A stretch of DNA of 18,430 bases from an uncultured Drancourtella sp. (GTDB lineage Bacteria > Bacillota > Clostridia > Lachnospirales > Lachnospiraceae), in contig CALFLL010000050.1 of the NCBI GenBank assembly GCA_937880845.1, positions 1 to 18,430 of the forward strand. Reading direction: 5' to 3'. The translations under genes and the position numbers were made by a program. Under the pieces are notes generated by a model. The model was not told the DNA's origin, did no database searches, and was given only the letters and a program-made list of their open reading frames with translations. Shown here one piece after another: positions 6,773 to 14,829 of the stretch. Within the stretch, counting starts at the first letter, position 1, and the number at the start of each line of letters is the position of its first letter.

Positions 6773-8163
6773 TGTACACCTTCTCTTGTATCTTTCAGGA
6801 TAATTCCTTTTTCCAAAAGTTCATCTCTGATTTCATCGGCACGTTTAAAATTCTTTTCTTTTCTTGCTTTCTGTCTTTCTTCGATCAGTGCTTCGATATC
6901 CGCATCCAACATTTCTTCCTGTTTATCCAGAATCAGTCCGAGAACGTCACCAAGTTTTACAATCAGATCAAACAGATGTGTTATATATGCCTTGGAACTT
7001 TCTCCGTCTGCTGTCGTATTGGCAAATTTCACCAATTCAAAAATTGCAGATACTGCATCCGCCGTATTGAAATCATCTTCCATGGATTGTTCAAAGTATG
7101 CAACAAATTCTTTTGTTTTGTCAGCGTTTTCTTTTTCCTGCTCTGTCATTTCTTCTGTTTTTACGGCAGACATCAGATGTTTCAGATTTTCGACTGCATT
7201 GATGATACGTTCCAATCCGTTCTTGGAAGCTTCCATAAGTTCTGCACTGAAATTAAGCGGACTTCTGTAATGGGCGCTTAACATAAAGAAACGAAGAACC
7301 TGAAGATCATACTGTTCTGAAATTTCTCTGACTGTCCGGAAGTTTCCCAATGATTTGGACATTTTTTTATTATCAATATTTAAAAATCCATTATGCAGCC
7401 AGTATCTTGCAAATTCTTTTCCGTTGCATGCTTCGGACTGGGCAATCTCGTTTTCGTGATGAGGGAAGATCAGATCCTCCCCGCCTGCGTGGATATCAAT
7501 CTGTTCTCCCAGATATTTTTTAGCCATCACGGAACATTCAATATGCCAGCCCGGACGTCCGTCGCTCCACGGAGACGGCCAGGATGGTTCGCCTTCTTTT
7601 TTCGGTTTCCAAAGAACAAAGTCCAATGCATCTTCCTTTTCATCCTGTCCGGATACAAGAAGTTCACGTCCTCCGGACTGAAGATCATCCAGATTTTTAT
7701 GGGACAGCTTTCCGTATTCTTTAAATCTTCTTGTACGGAAATAAACCGTTCCGTTTTTTTCGTATGCATATCCTTTTTCAATCAGTTCTTTAATCATTTC
7801 AATCATTCCGCCTATTTCCTGTGTCGCAAGCGGATGTGTTGTTGCCGGTTTTACATTCATCGCTTCCATATCTTTCTTACATTCTGCGATATAACGCTCT
7901 GCAATCTCATTTGCCGATACCCCTTCTTCGATGGCCTTTTTAATAATCTTATCGTCTACATCTGTGAAGTTGGATACAAAATTCACTTCGTATCCTTTAT
8001 ATTCAAAGTATCTGCGAACCGTATCAAAGATGATCATCGGTCTTGCATTTCCGATATGGATGAAGTTGTAGACCGTCGGACCACATACATACATCTTTAC
8101 TTTTCCTTCTTCCAATGGTATAAACTCTTCTTTTTGCCGTGTCAGTGTGTTGTATAATTTCAT
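6757..8163 (-). CDS. cysS: Cysteinyl-tRNA synthetase
   Basis: This 468-aa class I synthetase charges tRNA-Cys. It shows MYVCGPTVYNFIHIGNARPM with the HIGH-like motif HIGN (36-39), WHIECSVMAKKYLG (206-219), HAGGEDLIFPHHENEIAQSE and the KMSKS loop (267-271). The expected zinc ligands are C27, C210, H235 and E239, in line with E. coli CysRS. The C-terminal anticodon-binding region contains IEALIEERQKARKEKNFKRA and ends in DTREGVQW, both typical of the family. AGGAGG lies 7 nt before the ATG. It is the first gene of cysS-mrnC-rlmB-sigH and is controlled by the T-box leader directly upstream, so all four genes probably respond to uncharged tRNA-Cys. Confidence 0.97.
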   Translation of the reverse strand: MKLYNTLTRQKEEFIPLEEGKVKMYVCGPTVYNFIHIGNARPMIIFDTVRRYFEYKGYEVNFVSNFTDVDDKIIKKAIEEGVSANEIAERYIAECKKDMEAMNVKPATTHPLATQEIGGMIEMIKELIEKGYAYEKNGTVYFRTRRFKEYGKLSHKNLDDLQSGGRELLVSGQDEKEDALDFVLWKPKKEGEPSWPSPWSDGRPGWHIECSVMAKKYLGEQIDIHAGGEDLIFPHHENEIAQSEACNGKEFARYWLHNGFLNIDNKKMSKSLGNFRTVREISEQYDLQVLRFFMLSAHYRSPLNFSAELMEASKNGLERIINAVENLKHLMSAVKTEEMTEQEKENADKTKEFVAYFEQSMEDDFNTADAVSAIFELVKFANTTADGESSKAYITHLFDLIVKLGDVLGLILDKQEEMLDADIEALIEERQKARKEKNFKRADEIRDELLEKGIILKDTREGVQWKRA

Positions 8164-8220
8164 CTTTGTTTCCTCCTTGATCCAAATTGATGTGGTTCCT
8201 TCCGGTTTCCTTTTTCATGA

Positions 8221-8481
8221 CAAAAAAGGAACTCCGTCTCTTGCATTTAAGAGACGAAGTTCATCCGCGGTTCCACTCTATTAAAAGAAGCCTTTGCTTC
8301 TTTCACTCATTATGCATGTAACGTCTGCCTACGTGTCCTGCTACTTTTCTTTCACAGAACCGGCTCCCGGATGCACTTTGCAGCTGTCGTTCCATCAAAC
8401 CGCTCTCAGCCTTTGGCGGTTCTTCTCTGTAAAGTATGACAGTGCTACTCTTCCGTTCTCTGCCTTTTGATATCCTTTTAT
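8221..8481 (-). promoter_or_regulatory. Cysteine-specific T-box riboswitch leader of cysS
   Basis: On the minus strand the T-box sequence AGAGTGGAACCGCGG (8279-8265) is nearly perfect. It is preceded by a hairpin with arms AAAGAAGC/GCTTCTTT (8303-8284) in the position of Stem III. Stem I is visible further upstream: AGAAC (about 8459) pairs with GTTCT (8360-8356), and CTGTC pairs with GACAG near the specifier loop. The 5' side of the loop carries AGTA. The 3' side reads AAAG-TGC-A (TGC at 8375-8373), the same arrangement as in known T-boxes, so the specifier is UGC for cysteine. Another TGC at 8382-8380 is the less likely alternative. Uncharged tRNA-Cys should favour the antiterminator and allow cysS transcription. 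The transcript start near 8481 is inferred from the -10 box. Confidence 0.95.
8222..8262 (-). terminator. T-box-controlled intrinsic terminator
   Basis: On the minus strand GAACTTCGTCTCTT (8262-8249) pairs with AAGAGACGGAGTTC (8242-8229) over 14 positions with one T-G wobble, around an AAATGC loop. A CTTTTTTG run follows (8228-8221). The start of the stem lies just after the T-box sequence, so antiterminator and terminator are mutually exclusive. Confidence 0.95.
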
Positions 8482-8487
8482 TTGTAT

Positions 8488-8516
8488 AGTGTATGGGATA
8501 ATTCTTCTTTTGTCAA
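8488..8516 (-). promoter_or_regulatory. Vegetative promoter of the cysS T-box transcript
   Basis: On the minus strand TTGACA (8516-8511) is followed after exactly 17 bp by TACACT (8493-8488). The -35 is a perfect match and the -10 matches four of six sigma-A consensus bases. It lies 13 nt after the stop of the preceding isomerase gene and directly before the T-box leader. Confidence 0.82.
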
Positions 8517-8529
8517 CTCCCATTTTCTG

Positions 8530-9207
8530 CTATGCAGAAGGATATTCATTGCATAATAAGCGATATGGTTTTTCATCTTCTTCGATTTCCGGAAATCGTC
8601 CTACTTCTTCATAGAACCTGTTATCCGTTGTATCATCGTTACACATGGATACTTCTCCAATCAGAACATCCCCCGTTCCTTCTTTCACGTCAAAGTCATG
8701 ATACTGATGCGGCCACAGTGTGATGCTTTCACCTGGTTTTAATTCCACACCTGTTCCTGCTTTTACATAATATTCACGTCCGTCAGAATGAACCAGTACA
8801 TCCGTATCATCCAAAGAGCCGTCTCCTTTATCGTTGTAAAGGTGTATGATCAGCGTTCCTCCTCCACGGTTAATGATATCCTCTGATTTCTTCCAGTGAA
8901 AATGCATCGGAGAATGTTGTCCTTCTTTTAACATTAAAAGCTTCTCTGCATAAACTTTTTTGTATTTGTCATTATTCTGATTTCCGTTACGAAGGATAAT
9001 CAACGCAAATCCGACTTCATCCCACTTGCCAAGCCCATAATCCGTAATGTCCCATCCCAGCATATTATCACGGATTTCGTCATATTCACTGCCCTTTTCT
9101 TTCCACTCTTTTGGTGTCCAGCTGCAAAACGGCGGCAGTGCAAATCGATACTTTTCAATCAGTTCTTCCATTTCCCTGATACATTGATTAATTTTGGAAC
9201 GTTTCAT
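8530..9207 (-). CDS. D-lyxose isomerase family cupin (D-lyxose/D-mannose ketol-isomerase)
   Basis: This 225-aa cytoplasmic protein has no signal peptide and matches the D-lyxose ketol-isomerase family, which converts D-lyxose to D-xylulose and usually also D-mannose to D-fructose. The metal site is in HSPMHFHWKKSEDIINRGGG: likely ligands are H102, H104 and E109, with a fourth histidine in WPHQYHDF (H167 or H170). LKPGESITLWPHQYHDF is the typical second cupin motif. The N-terminal helical segment up to about residue 60 (FALPPFCSWTPKEW, MLGWDITDYGLG) also fits this family. It lies 15 nt after the beta-mannosidase gene, with AGGAGAGG upstream, so conversion of released mannose to fructose is the likely job here. 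That substrate choice is inferred from context, since lyxose has no other connection in this operon. Confidence 0.85.
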   Translation of the reverse strand: MKRSKINQCIREMEELIEKYRFALPPFCSWTPKEWKEKGSEYDEIRDNMLGWDITDYGLGKWDEVGFALIILRNGNQNNDKYKKVYAEKLLMLKEGQHSPMHFHWKKSEDIINRGGGTLIIHLYNDKGDGSLDDTDVLVHSDGREYYVKAGTGVELKPGESITLWPHQYHDFDVKEGTGDVLIGEVSMCNDDTTDNRFYEEVGRFPEIEEDEKPYRLLCNEYPSA

Positions 9208-9222
9208 AACACACCTCTCCTT

Positions 9223-11697
9223 TTATTGAATATCATATGCGGACAAAACAGAAAGATGTTTCATTTCTTCCAAGGAAGCCTGATATGGTTTTCCATCTTT
9301 TGTAATGTCTTCTTTTTTAATCCTGATTTTCTTTATCGTTCCTCTGGACAAATCAAAACAGTTATCATCTGCCACAAAATCAAACTGCGGACTGTCAAAG
9401 AAAATATATTTTCCAAATGTATCTGTCTGTACATTCAGTATAAATTCTGTATCTGTTTCTTCTGTTTCCCACGTAATATTGGGATTCTCAAATGTAAAGT
9501 ATTTTGGCCTTGTAAACAACAGTGCAGACCGGCTTGTTTCTTCTCCGTTTACATAAAGAATATACTCTACATAATATTTCCTTGCTTCAAAACGATCAGA
9601 ACCGATCTTACTATAATCTGCTTCTGCACAGGTGTCAGCCGCCAGTTTGTCCACTTTCTTATTTACACTGTTTTCTTCAATCACATTTCCTTTGTTGTCA
9701 TAAAGTCTGAAGACAATTTTTATATCCACATCCTGAAGCGTTTCGTTGGACACTACAAAGCGAATCTTTCCCCGTTCTTCCAGTGCAGACAAGAGCACAG
9801 GAGCATAGAATTTCTTTGCATAATAATGAAGCGGTTTCCAACGCAGATAGTAGTCAAGTCCGGACCAACTTGCCACCGGCCAACAATCATTTATCTGCCA
9901 GTACAAAGCTCCCATACATCTTCCCCGGTTACTTCTCCAATGCTCTACACCATAACGTATCGCTTCTGCCTGTAAAATCTGTGACACATACAGTAAGCAG
10001 TCAAATCTGGAAGGATATTTAAAGTTGGCGGATAAATAATATAAAATCAGTCCGTTTGCCCCGCCGTTTTTCTGGTGATTTTCCATAACCGGTGAGAAAA
10101 TATTTTTATCACTTTCTTTTACAAAAGTATTGATGGTTTTTTCTGACGGGAAAGACTGGAACCCAAACTCGGAACAGAAACGGAAATAATATTTCCGGTA
10201 TTCTGTAAAATGTTTCAGTCTGTGCCATACATCCCAGTAGTGAACATCTCCTCTGTTTTGATCATTTGGATCATCAAAGCTTCCTCCGGAAGATGGAGAC
10301 GCAAGCCAGTAAAATCTGTCAGGATCTACTTTTCTTACAGTTTGCGGCAGAATCCATTCAAACAGCTTGATATAATCCGCCTTATCCTGGACACGGTTTC
10401 CAAATCCCATATCCCAGCCGGACCACCCCCATTCCAGCTCATTATTTCCACACCAGAGTGCGATACTTGTATGATGCCTTAACCTTTTTACATTATCTAT
10501 TGTTTCCTGTACTACATTTTCCACAAACTCATCGTGCAATCTGTATACACCACATGCAAACAAAAGATCCTGCCATACAATCAGCCCATATTCATCACAA
10601 AGATCATAGAAATAATCTTCACAGAAATAACCGCCTCCCCATACACGAATGCAGTTATAGTTTGCCTTTACACACTGTTTGATCAAAGCTTCACTCTTTT
10701 CCCTGCTGCACCTTGTATAGAAACAATCTTCCGGAATGTAATTTGCCCCCATGGCAAAAATGGAAATCCCATTAATGCAAAATTCAAAACTTTCGCCCCA
10801 TTTATCCTTTTCCCGACGTACCGTCAAGGTCCGAAGGCCGATTCTTTTCGATGTCTGATCCAGAATCTCTTCTCCTGCTTTCAAAACAATATTTACTTTG
10901 TATAACGGCTGTTTCCCGAAACCATTGCACCACCATAACTGAGGATTTTCAACAAGGATTTCATAGATATCTTTTTCCTTTATGGTTTGATATTCTTTTT
11001 TCATACATTTTCCGTCTGGATCTGTGACACAGATTTCCAGTGTAAGATCTGCCTCTTCCAGCTTTCTGGCTTCTACATCCATTTTCAGAAGCACCTGTCC
11101 GTTTTCGTGAATCTGATGAATATACACATCCTCTAATTTCCCACGATCATATGTAACGATGCTGATGTTCCTCCAAATTCCAATATCCGGAAGCTTCGGT
11201 CCCCAGTCCCATCCGTAATTACAGTGGGCTTTTCGAACCAAGCTAAATCCGTCAACCGTATCGGACGTAGAATAATATGGTTCTTTTTCATGTTGTTCTA
11301 ATGCATAAGTGATTGCGGACTGAAATTCAATACGAATGCTGTTTTCTCCCGGGTGTACCAGTTTTTTTATGTCTAAACAGTATGTACGGTGCATGTCATT
11401 GGTATTTGCAAGATATGTATCATTAATATAAATTCGGGCGATAGTGTCCAGGCCCTCACACCTAAGCCGGACTTCATCTGAATTGCACATCTTTTCATCA
11501 AGTAAAAATGTATTAAAAAAAGAAAAATCATTTTTCAGTTCTTCATATACAATCCACTCGTTTTCTCCTACATATGGATCCGGAACCTTTCCATTTTTAT
11601 AAAGCACGTCCATTACCATGGCAGGCACATCGGTTTGATAACTTTCCTTCATCCCTTTTTGACGGACCGTCCAATTTTTATTTAAGCTTAATTCCAT
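9223..11697 (-). CDS. Beta-mannosidase, glycoside hydrolase family 2
   Basis: This 824-aa enzyme removes terminal beta-mannose from manno-oligosaccharides. The GH2 order is visible: an N-terminal jelly-roll (1 to about 180, ending YGWDWGPKLPDIGIWRNISI), an immunoglobulin-like domain (about 190-295), a TIM barrel from FEFCINGISIFAMGANYIPED (305-325), then C-terminal beta domains. The acid/base glutamate is in ALWCGNNELEW (E420) and the nucleophile is in FCSEFGFQSFP (E510). WLASPSSGG followed by GDVHYWDVWH is characteristic of beta-mannosidases rather than beta-galactosidases or glucuronidases. There is no signal peptide, so it works in the cytoplasm on imported sugar. AGGAGG stands 7 nt before the ATG, overlapping the end of the permease gene region. 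Action on Man-beta-1,4-GlcNAc from N-glycans is an alternative to plant mannan oligosaccharides. Confidence 0.92.
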   Translation of the reverse strand: MELSLNKNWTVRQKGMKESYQTDVPAMVMDVLYKNGKVPDPYVGENEWIVYEELKNDFSFFNTFLLDEKMCNSDEVRLRCEGLDTIARIYINDTYLANTNDMHRTYCLDIKKLVHPGENSIRIEFQSAITYALEQHEKEPYYSTSDTVDGFSLVRKAHCNYGWDWGPKLPDIGIWRNISIVTYDRGKLEDVYIHQIHENGQVLLKMDVEARKLEEADLTLEICVTDPDGKCMKKEYQTIKEKDIYEILVENPQLWWCNGFGKQPLYKVNIVLKAGEEILDQTSKRIGLRTLTVRREKDKWGESFEFCINGISIFAMGANYIPEDCFYTRCSREKSEALIKQCVKANYNCIRVWGGGYFCEDYFYDLCDEYGLIVWQDLLFACGVYRLHDEFVENVVQETIDNVKRLRHHTSIALWCGNNELEWGWSGWDMGFGNRVQDKADYIKLFEWILPQTVRKVDPDRFYWLASPSSGGSFDDPNDQNRGDVHYWDVWHRLKHFTEYRKYYFRFCSEFGFQSFPSEKTINTFVKESDKNIFSPVMENHQKNGGANGLILYYLSANFKYPSRFDCLLYVSQILQAEAIRYGVEHWRSNRGRCMGALYWQINDCWPVASWSGLDYYLRWKPLHYYAKKFYAPVLLSALEERGKIRFVVSNETLQDVDIKIVFRLYDNKGNVIEENSVNKKVDKLAADTCAEADYSKIGSDRFEARKYYVEYILYVNGEETSRSALLFTRPKYFTFENPNITWETEETDTEFILNVQTDTFGKYIFFDSPQFDFVADDNCFDLSRGTIKKIRIKKEDITKDGKPYQASLEEMKHLSVLSAYDIQ

Positions 11698-11708
11698 CCT
11701 GTTTCCTC

Positions 11709-12551
11709 CTAACCTTTTACTGCCCCGGCAGTCATTCCTTCGATAATCTTTTTATTTACAAAAATATAGATAATAACAATTGGCAGCATTGCTAACAACA
11801 GACCGGCCATCTGCACAGGGTAATTTGTCGAATACTGTCCGTTAAAATTCAAAAGTCCTAATGAAATCGTCTTTAATTCATCGCTCTTTATCAACACCAA
11901 AGCAAACGGGAATTCATTCCATGCATCAAGGAAACTCAATATCCCAACTGTAATCAAAGTCGGTTTACATACAGGAAATACAATTCGGAACATTGTGCTA
12001 AAGAAAGAGCTTCCATCAATCAGAGCCGCTTCTTCCAGTTCTTTTGGTACGCTTTTTATAAAACCTTCCAGAAGGAAAATGGAAAACGGAAGTCCAAACG
12101 CTACATATGGAATAATCAACGTAAACCTGTTATCAAACAATCCCAAGTCTTTATATTGAATAAATACCGGTACTAAAAGTGCATGGATTGGTACAAGCAT
12201 TCCAAACAAAAATGTCATATAAAGAATCTTGCGTCCCCTAAATTTAAATCTTGCGATAAAATACGCAATTATAAAAGAAAAAATTATGATCAGTGTGCAG
12301 GAAACTACTGCATTAAAAAGACTGTTTAAAGAATACAGCCCAAGTTTTCCAAGCTTAAATGCCTCTATAAAATTTTCCAAATGTATCTCTTTTGGCAAAG
12401 AAAGAATATTTCTGTTAAACTCTTGATTCGATTTAACGGATGAGTAGAGCATCCATATAATTGGATAAATACACGTGATGGAAAATATCATAACAACAAC
12501 ATTTGCAATCACTTTTTCTATTTTATATTTTACAATTTTGGCTTTTTCCAT
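11709..12551 (-). CDS. Carbohydrate ABC transporter permease, MalG type
   Basis: This 280-aa inner-membrane protein has about six membrane segments: about 15-37, 76-100, 108-130, 143-162, 198-218 and 247-266. The EAA loop that contacts the ATPase is at about 173-192 (EEAALIDGSSFFSTMFRIVF). It ends in the GAVKG-type tail common in MalG-like permeases. It forms a heterodimeric channel with the MalF-like protein encoded just upstream. The two genes are only 2 nt apart, and its AAGGAGG lies inside the last codons of the malF-like gene, so their translation is probably coupled. The sugar is inferred to be a mannoside from the neighbouring beta-mannosidase. Confidence 0.93.
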   Translation of the reverse strand: MEKAKIVKYKIEKVIANVVVMIFSITCIYPIIWMLYSSVKSNQEFNRNILSLPKEIHLENFIEAFKLGKLGLYSLNSLFNAVVSCTLIIIFSFIIAYFIARFKFRGRKILYMTFLFGMLVPIHALLVPVFIQYKDLGLFDNRFTLIIPYVAFGLPFSIFLLEGFIKSVPKELEEAALIDGSSFFSTMFRIVFPVCKPTLITVGILSFLDAWNEFPFALVLIKSDELKTISLGLLNFNGQYSTNYPVQMAGLLLAMLPIVIIYIFVNKKIIEGMTAGAVKG

Positions 12552-12553
12552 GT

Positions 12554-13441
12554 CTAGTCCTCCTTTTTCCCACCGAATATCAGTCTTGTAATGGCAATCA
12601 AAATTAAACTGATTATCAAAATTGCAATAGAAATCGCGCTTCCGTAACCGATTTCGTTCATGGTAAAGGATCGCTTATATGCATACAATGCCATAACCAT
12701 AGATGCATTTCCCGGACCTCCGTTTGTCATAACCTGAATCTGGCTGAATACTTTCATGTTCCCAGAGATACACATAATCAGTGCAGCCATTAATGTTGGT
12801 TTGATAAGCGGAAGTGTTATGTAGAACATTTTTTTCGCCCCGGTCGCTCCATCAATTTCTGCCATTTCATATATCTCTTTTCCTATATTGGACATACCCG
12901 AATTTAAGATTACCATATACAGTCCTATGAACTGCCATATAATCGGAACGATCAAAGAATATAATACCCTGTTTGGGTCATCTAAATATGGAAAAATCAA
13001 GTCATCAAGCCCTACAGCCCTCAAAATTGCGTTTAGGAATCCATAGTTTGAATTATACATCAATGTCCAGATAAATCCAACTACGACTGCCGAAAGCAAG
13101 ACCGGGAAAAAAATCACTGTTCTATGGAAATTTTTCAATTTCATCATTCTGGAAGATAAAAGGGCTGCCATGATTAAAGCAATTCCAATCTGCCCAATCA
13201 CACTGATCACAACAATAATCAGATTGTTTTTTAATGCCAGCCTGAATACTTCATCATGAAGAAGCGTTTTGTAATTATCCAGACCAATAAACTTCATAGG
13301 TCCGCCTGACCATTCAAAAAAGCTGTATCGAAGCGCATTGATAATCGGCAGAAGAACCGCAAATGCAAACCATATTACAATTGGTGCGATAATCAACAAA
13401 AAATATCTTTTTTTCGGATATAGCAATTTATTTGTGTGCAT
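12554..13441 (-). CDS. Carbohydrate ABC transporter permease, MalF type
   Basis: This 295-aa permease has six predicted membrane helices. The first (about 14-37) follows a short basic N-terminus, and the last (about 268-288) precedes a charged end (GGKKED). The periplasmic-type segment FEWSGGPMKFIGLDNYKTLL after helix 1 is typical of the family. The EAA loop is at about 189-212 (EIYEMAEIDGATGAKKMFYI). It pairs with the MalG-like permease, and the ATP-hydrolysing subunit is not encoded in the window. AAAGGAGG lies 5 nt before the ATG. A strong hairpin (13461-13490) separates it from the binding-protein gene. Confidence 0.93.
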   Translation of the reverse strand: MHTNKLLYPKKRYFLLIIAPIVIWFAFAVLLPIINALRYSFFEWSGGPMKFIGLDNYKTLLHDEVFRLALKNNLIIVVISVIGQIGIALIMAALLSSRMMKLKNFHRTVIFFPVLLSAVVVGFIWTLMYNSNYGFLNAILRAVGLDDLIFPYLDDPNRVLYSLIVPIIWQFIGLYMVILNSGMSNIGKEIYEMAEIDGATGAKKMFYITLPLIKPTLMAALIMCISGNMKVFSQIQVMTNGGPGNASMVMALYAYKRSFTMNEIGYGSAISIAILIISLILIAITRLIFGGKKED

Positions 13442-13460
13442 ATGTTCCTCCTTTTACGCC

Positions 13461-13490
13461 AAACGGGAATTCCAGACCGAATTCCCGTTT
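13461..13490 (-). other. Intercistronic hairpin between binding-protein and permease genes
   Basis: AAACGGGAATTC and GAATTCCCGTTT form a perfect 12-bp stem around a 6-nt loop. It starts 16 nt after the binding-protein stop and ends 19 nt before the malF-like ATG. On the transcribed (minus) strand it is followed by GGCGTAAAAGG, not a T-run. It is therefore more likely an mRNA 3'-end stabiliser or partial terminator that gives more binding protein than permease, as hairpins after malE-type genes do. Confidence 0.7.
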
Positions 13491-13506
13491 GTTTATTCTC
13501 TCATTT

Positions 13507-14829
13507 TTATGATAACGATTTTTCGTATTCCGCCTGTACGCGTTTTGCAATTTCTTCCGGAGTTGTCTGTTTGATAAACAGTTCCTGAAGACTTGTATTT
13601 AATACATCAACAAGAGACGGTGAAAAATATAAATCAAATACGGTATACTGATCTACCTGTTCAAATAATTCATAATAGTCGATCATCAACGGTTCCAATT
13701 TTGATGTGTCATATCCGCTTGTTTTTACACTTGGAATTTTTCCCATTTCATACATGGTATTTGCTGTATCTTCACATAAGTAATCTTTATACCATTCTTT
13801 GATAAGTTCCAGTTTTTTTGGATTGTCTTTTACCTTGGAGTTTACAGAAACAGACCATCCGCCTCCTTCTGCTACTTCCAAATCACCTTCCATTTTTGAT
13901 ACCGGAATTTCTGCCACTTTTGTAGCTTTCACGATTTCTTCCGGTGCATCTGAAAGAATGGAAGTTACTCCCCAGTATCCGTCAATAGACATTGCCGCTT
14001 TTCCATTAATATAATTTACTCTTGCTTCATTATAATCGATACTGTTTACATCTTCATTGAATGCCCCAAGATCAACCCATTGCTCTAATACTTCCAATGC
14101 CTTGATAAAATCAGGATTTGTAAAATCTGCAGATCCATCATATTTTAATAAATTCTTCATCCATGTTTCTCCACAAATACGGCTTGTAAGAAGACTGAAG
14201 ATACAGGATTCTGCCGGCCATCCTGCAACATTTCCTAGACTTATCGGTATATATCCCTTCTTTTTGATTTTTACAATCGCATCTGCAAATTCATCCAGAT
14301 TTTTCGGGAATTCATTGATTCCACATTCTTTAAAGATGTCTTCATTGTAATATACAATGGAAGTCAGGCCGCCTGCATCTACAGAAAGGCCATATGTGGA
14401 ATCATCTACTTTGAACGATGAACTTGCTCCAGGAAGTAATGTTTCGGTCCATTCCGGATCTTCTTTCATCATGTCATCCAAACTCATTACTACTCCGTTT
14501 TCTACCCAGTTCTGCGTCCAAGAACCTTTCATTTCAAAAAGATCCGGTAGTTCTTTTCCTGTTGCAAGTATCTGTGCTTTTTCCTGGTATGCATCATGTG
14601 GAACGTATTCACACTGGAAATCCACTTCCGGATGATCTTTTAAAAACCGGTCCCAGGAATCATAATAGGTTTTGTTTACCGGATCTTCATCCAGTTTGTC
14701 TTTGTTTGCCGTTGTGATAGCAGTGATTACAATTTTGTCACTGTCTTTTTCTTCTTTGCCGGAACATGCCGTCAATGATAAGCACATACTTCCTGCAAGT
14801 GCAGCAGACATCACTCTTTTCCATTTCAT
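13507..14829 (-). CDS. Extracellular sugar-binding lipoprotein of the ABC transporter (family 1)
   Basis: This 440-aa solute-binding protein is anchored outside the cell as a lipoprotein. The signal peptide MKWKRVMSAALAGSMCLSL ends in the lipobox LTAC, with the modified Cys followed by SGKEEKDS. The mature part has the family 1 pattern: VITAITTANKD at the start, LATGKELPDLFEM, a central GKAAMSIDGYWGVTS segment (usually ligand-cleft residues), and VAEGGGWSVSVNSK. The frame is open up to 14871, but AAAGGAGG sits 8 nt before the ATG at 14829, and only this start gives a proper signal peptide. It is the first gene of the mannoside operon, divergent from the sensor kinase. Its ligand is unknown from sequence; a manno-oligosaccharide is inferred. 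Confidence 0.93.
   Translation of the reverse strand: MKWKRVMSAALAGSMCLSLTACSGKEEKDSDKIVITAITTANKDKLDEDPVNKTYYDSWDRFLKDHPEVDFQCEYVPHDAYQEKAQILATGKELPDLFEMKGSWTQNWVENGVVMSLDDMMKEDPEWTETLLPGASSSFKVDDSTYGLSVDAGGLTSIVYYNEDIFKECGINEFPKNLDEFADAIVKIKKKGYIPISLGNVAGWPAESCIFSLLTSRICGETWMKNLLKYDGSADFTNPDFIKALEVLEQWVDLGAFNEDVNSIDYNEARVNYINGKAAMSIDGYWGVTSILSDAPEEIVKATKVAEIPVSKMEGDLEVAEGGGWSVSVNSKVKDNPKKLELIKEWYKDYLCEDTANTMYEMGKIPSVKTSGYDTSKLEPLMIDYYELFEQVDQYTVFDLYFSPSLVDVLNTSLQELFIKQTTPEEIAKRVQAEYEKSLS

Noticed and set aside
6754..7281. Plus-strand open frame (175 codons) opposite the cysS 3' end
   Set aside because: It is another antisense shadow of cysS: a Phe/Cys-rich product and no recognisable motif.
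7393..8157. Long plus-strand open frame (254 codons) opposite cysS
   Set aside because: It lies wholly inside cysS, which has full catalytic motifs. The predicted product is Phe/Cys/Ile-rich low-complexity sequence expected from the antisense of an AT-rich gene, with no family resemblance.
9184..9975. Plus-strand open frame (263 codons) opposite the beta-mannosidase 3' end
   Set aside because: It is antisense to a well-supported GH2 gene, with a composition typical of a shadow frame and no domain.
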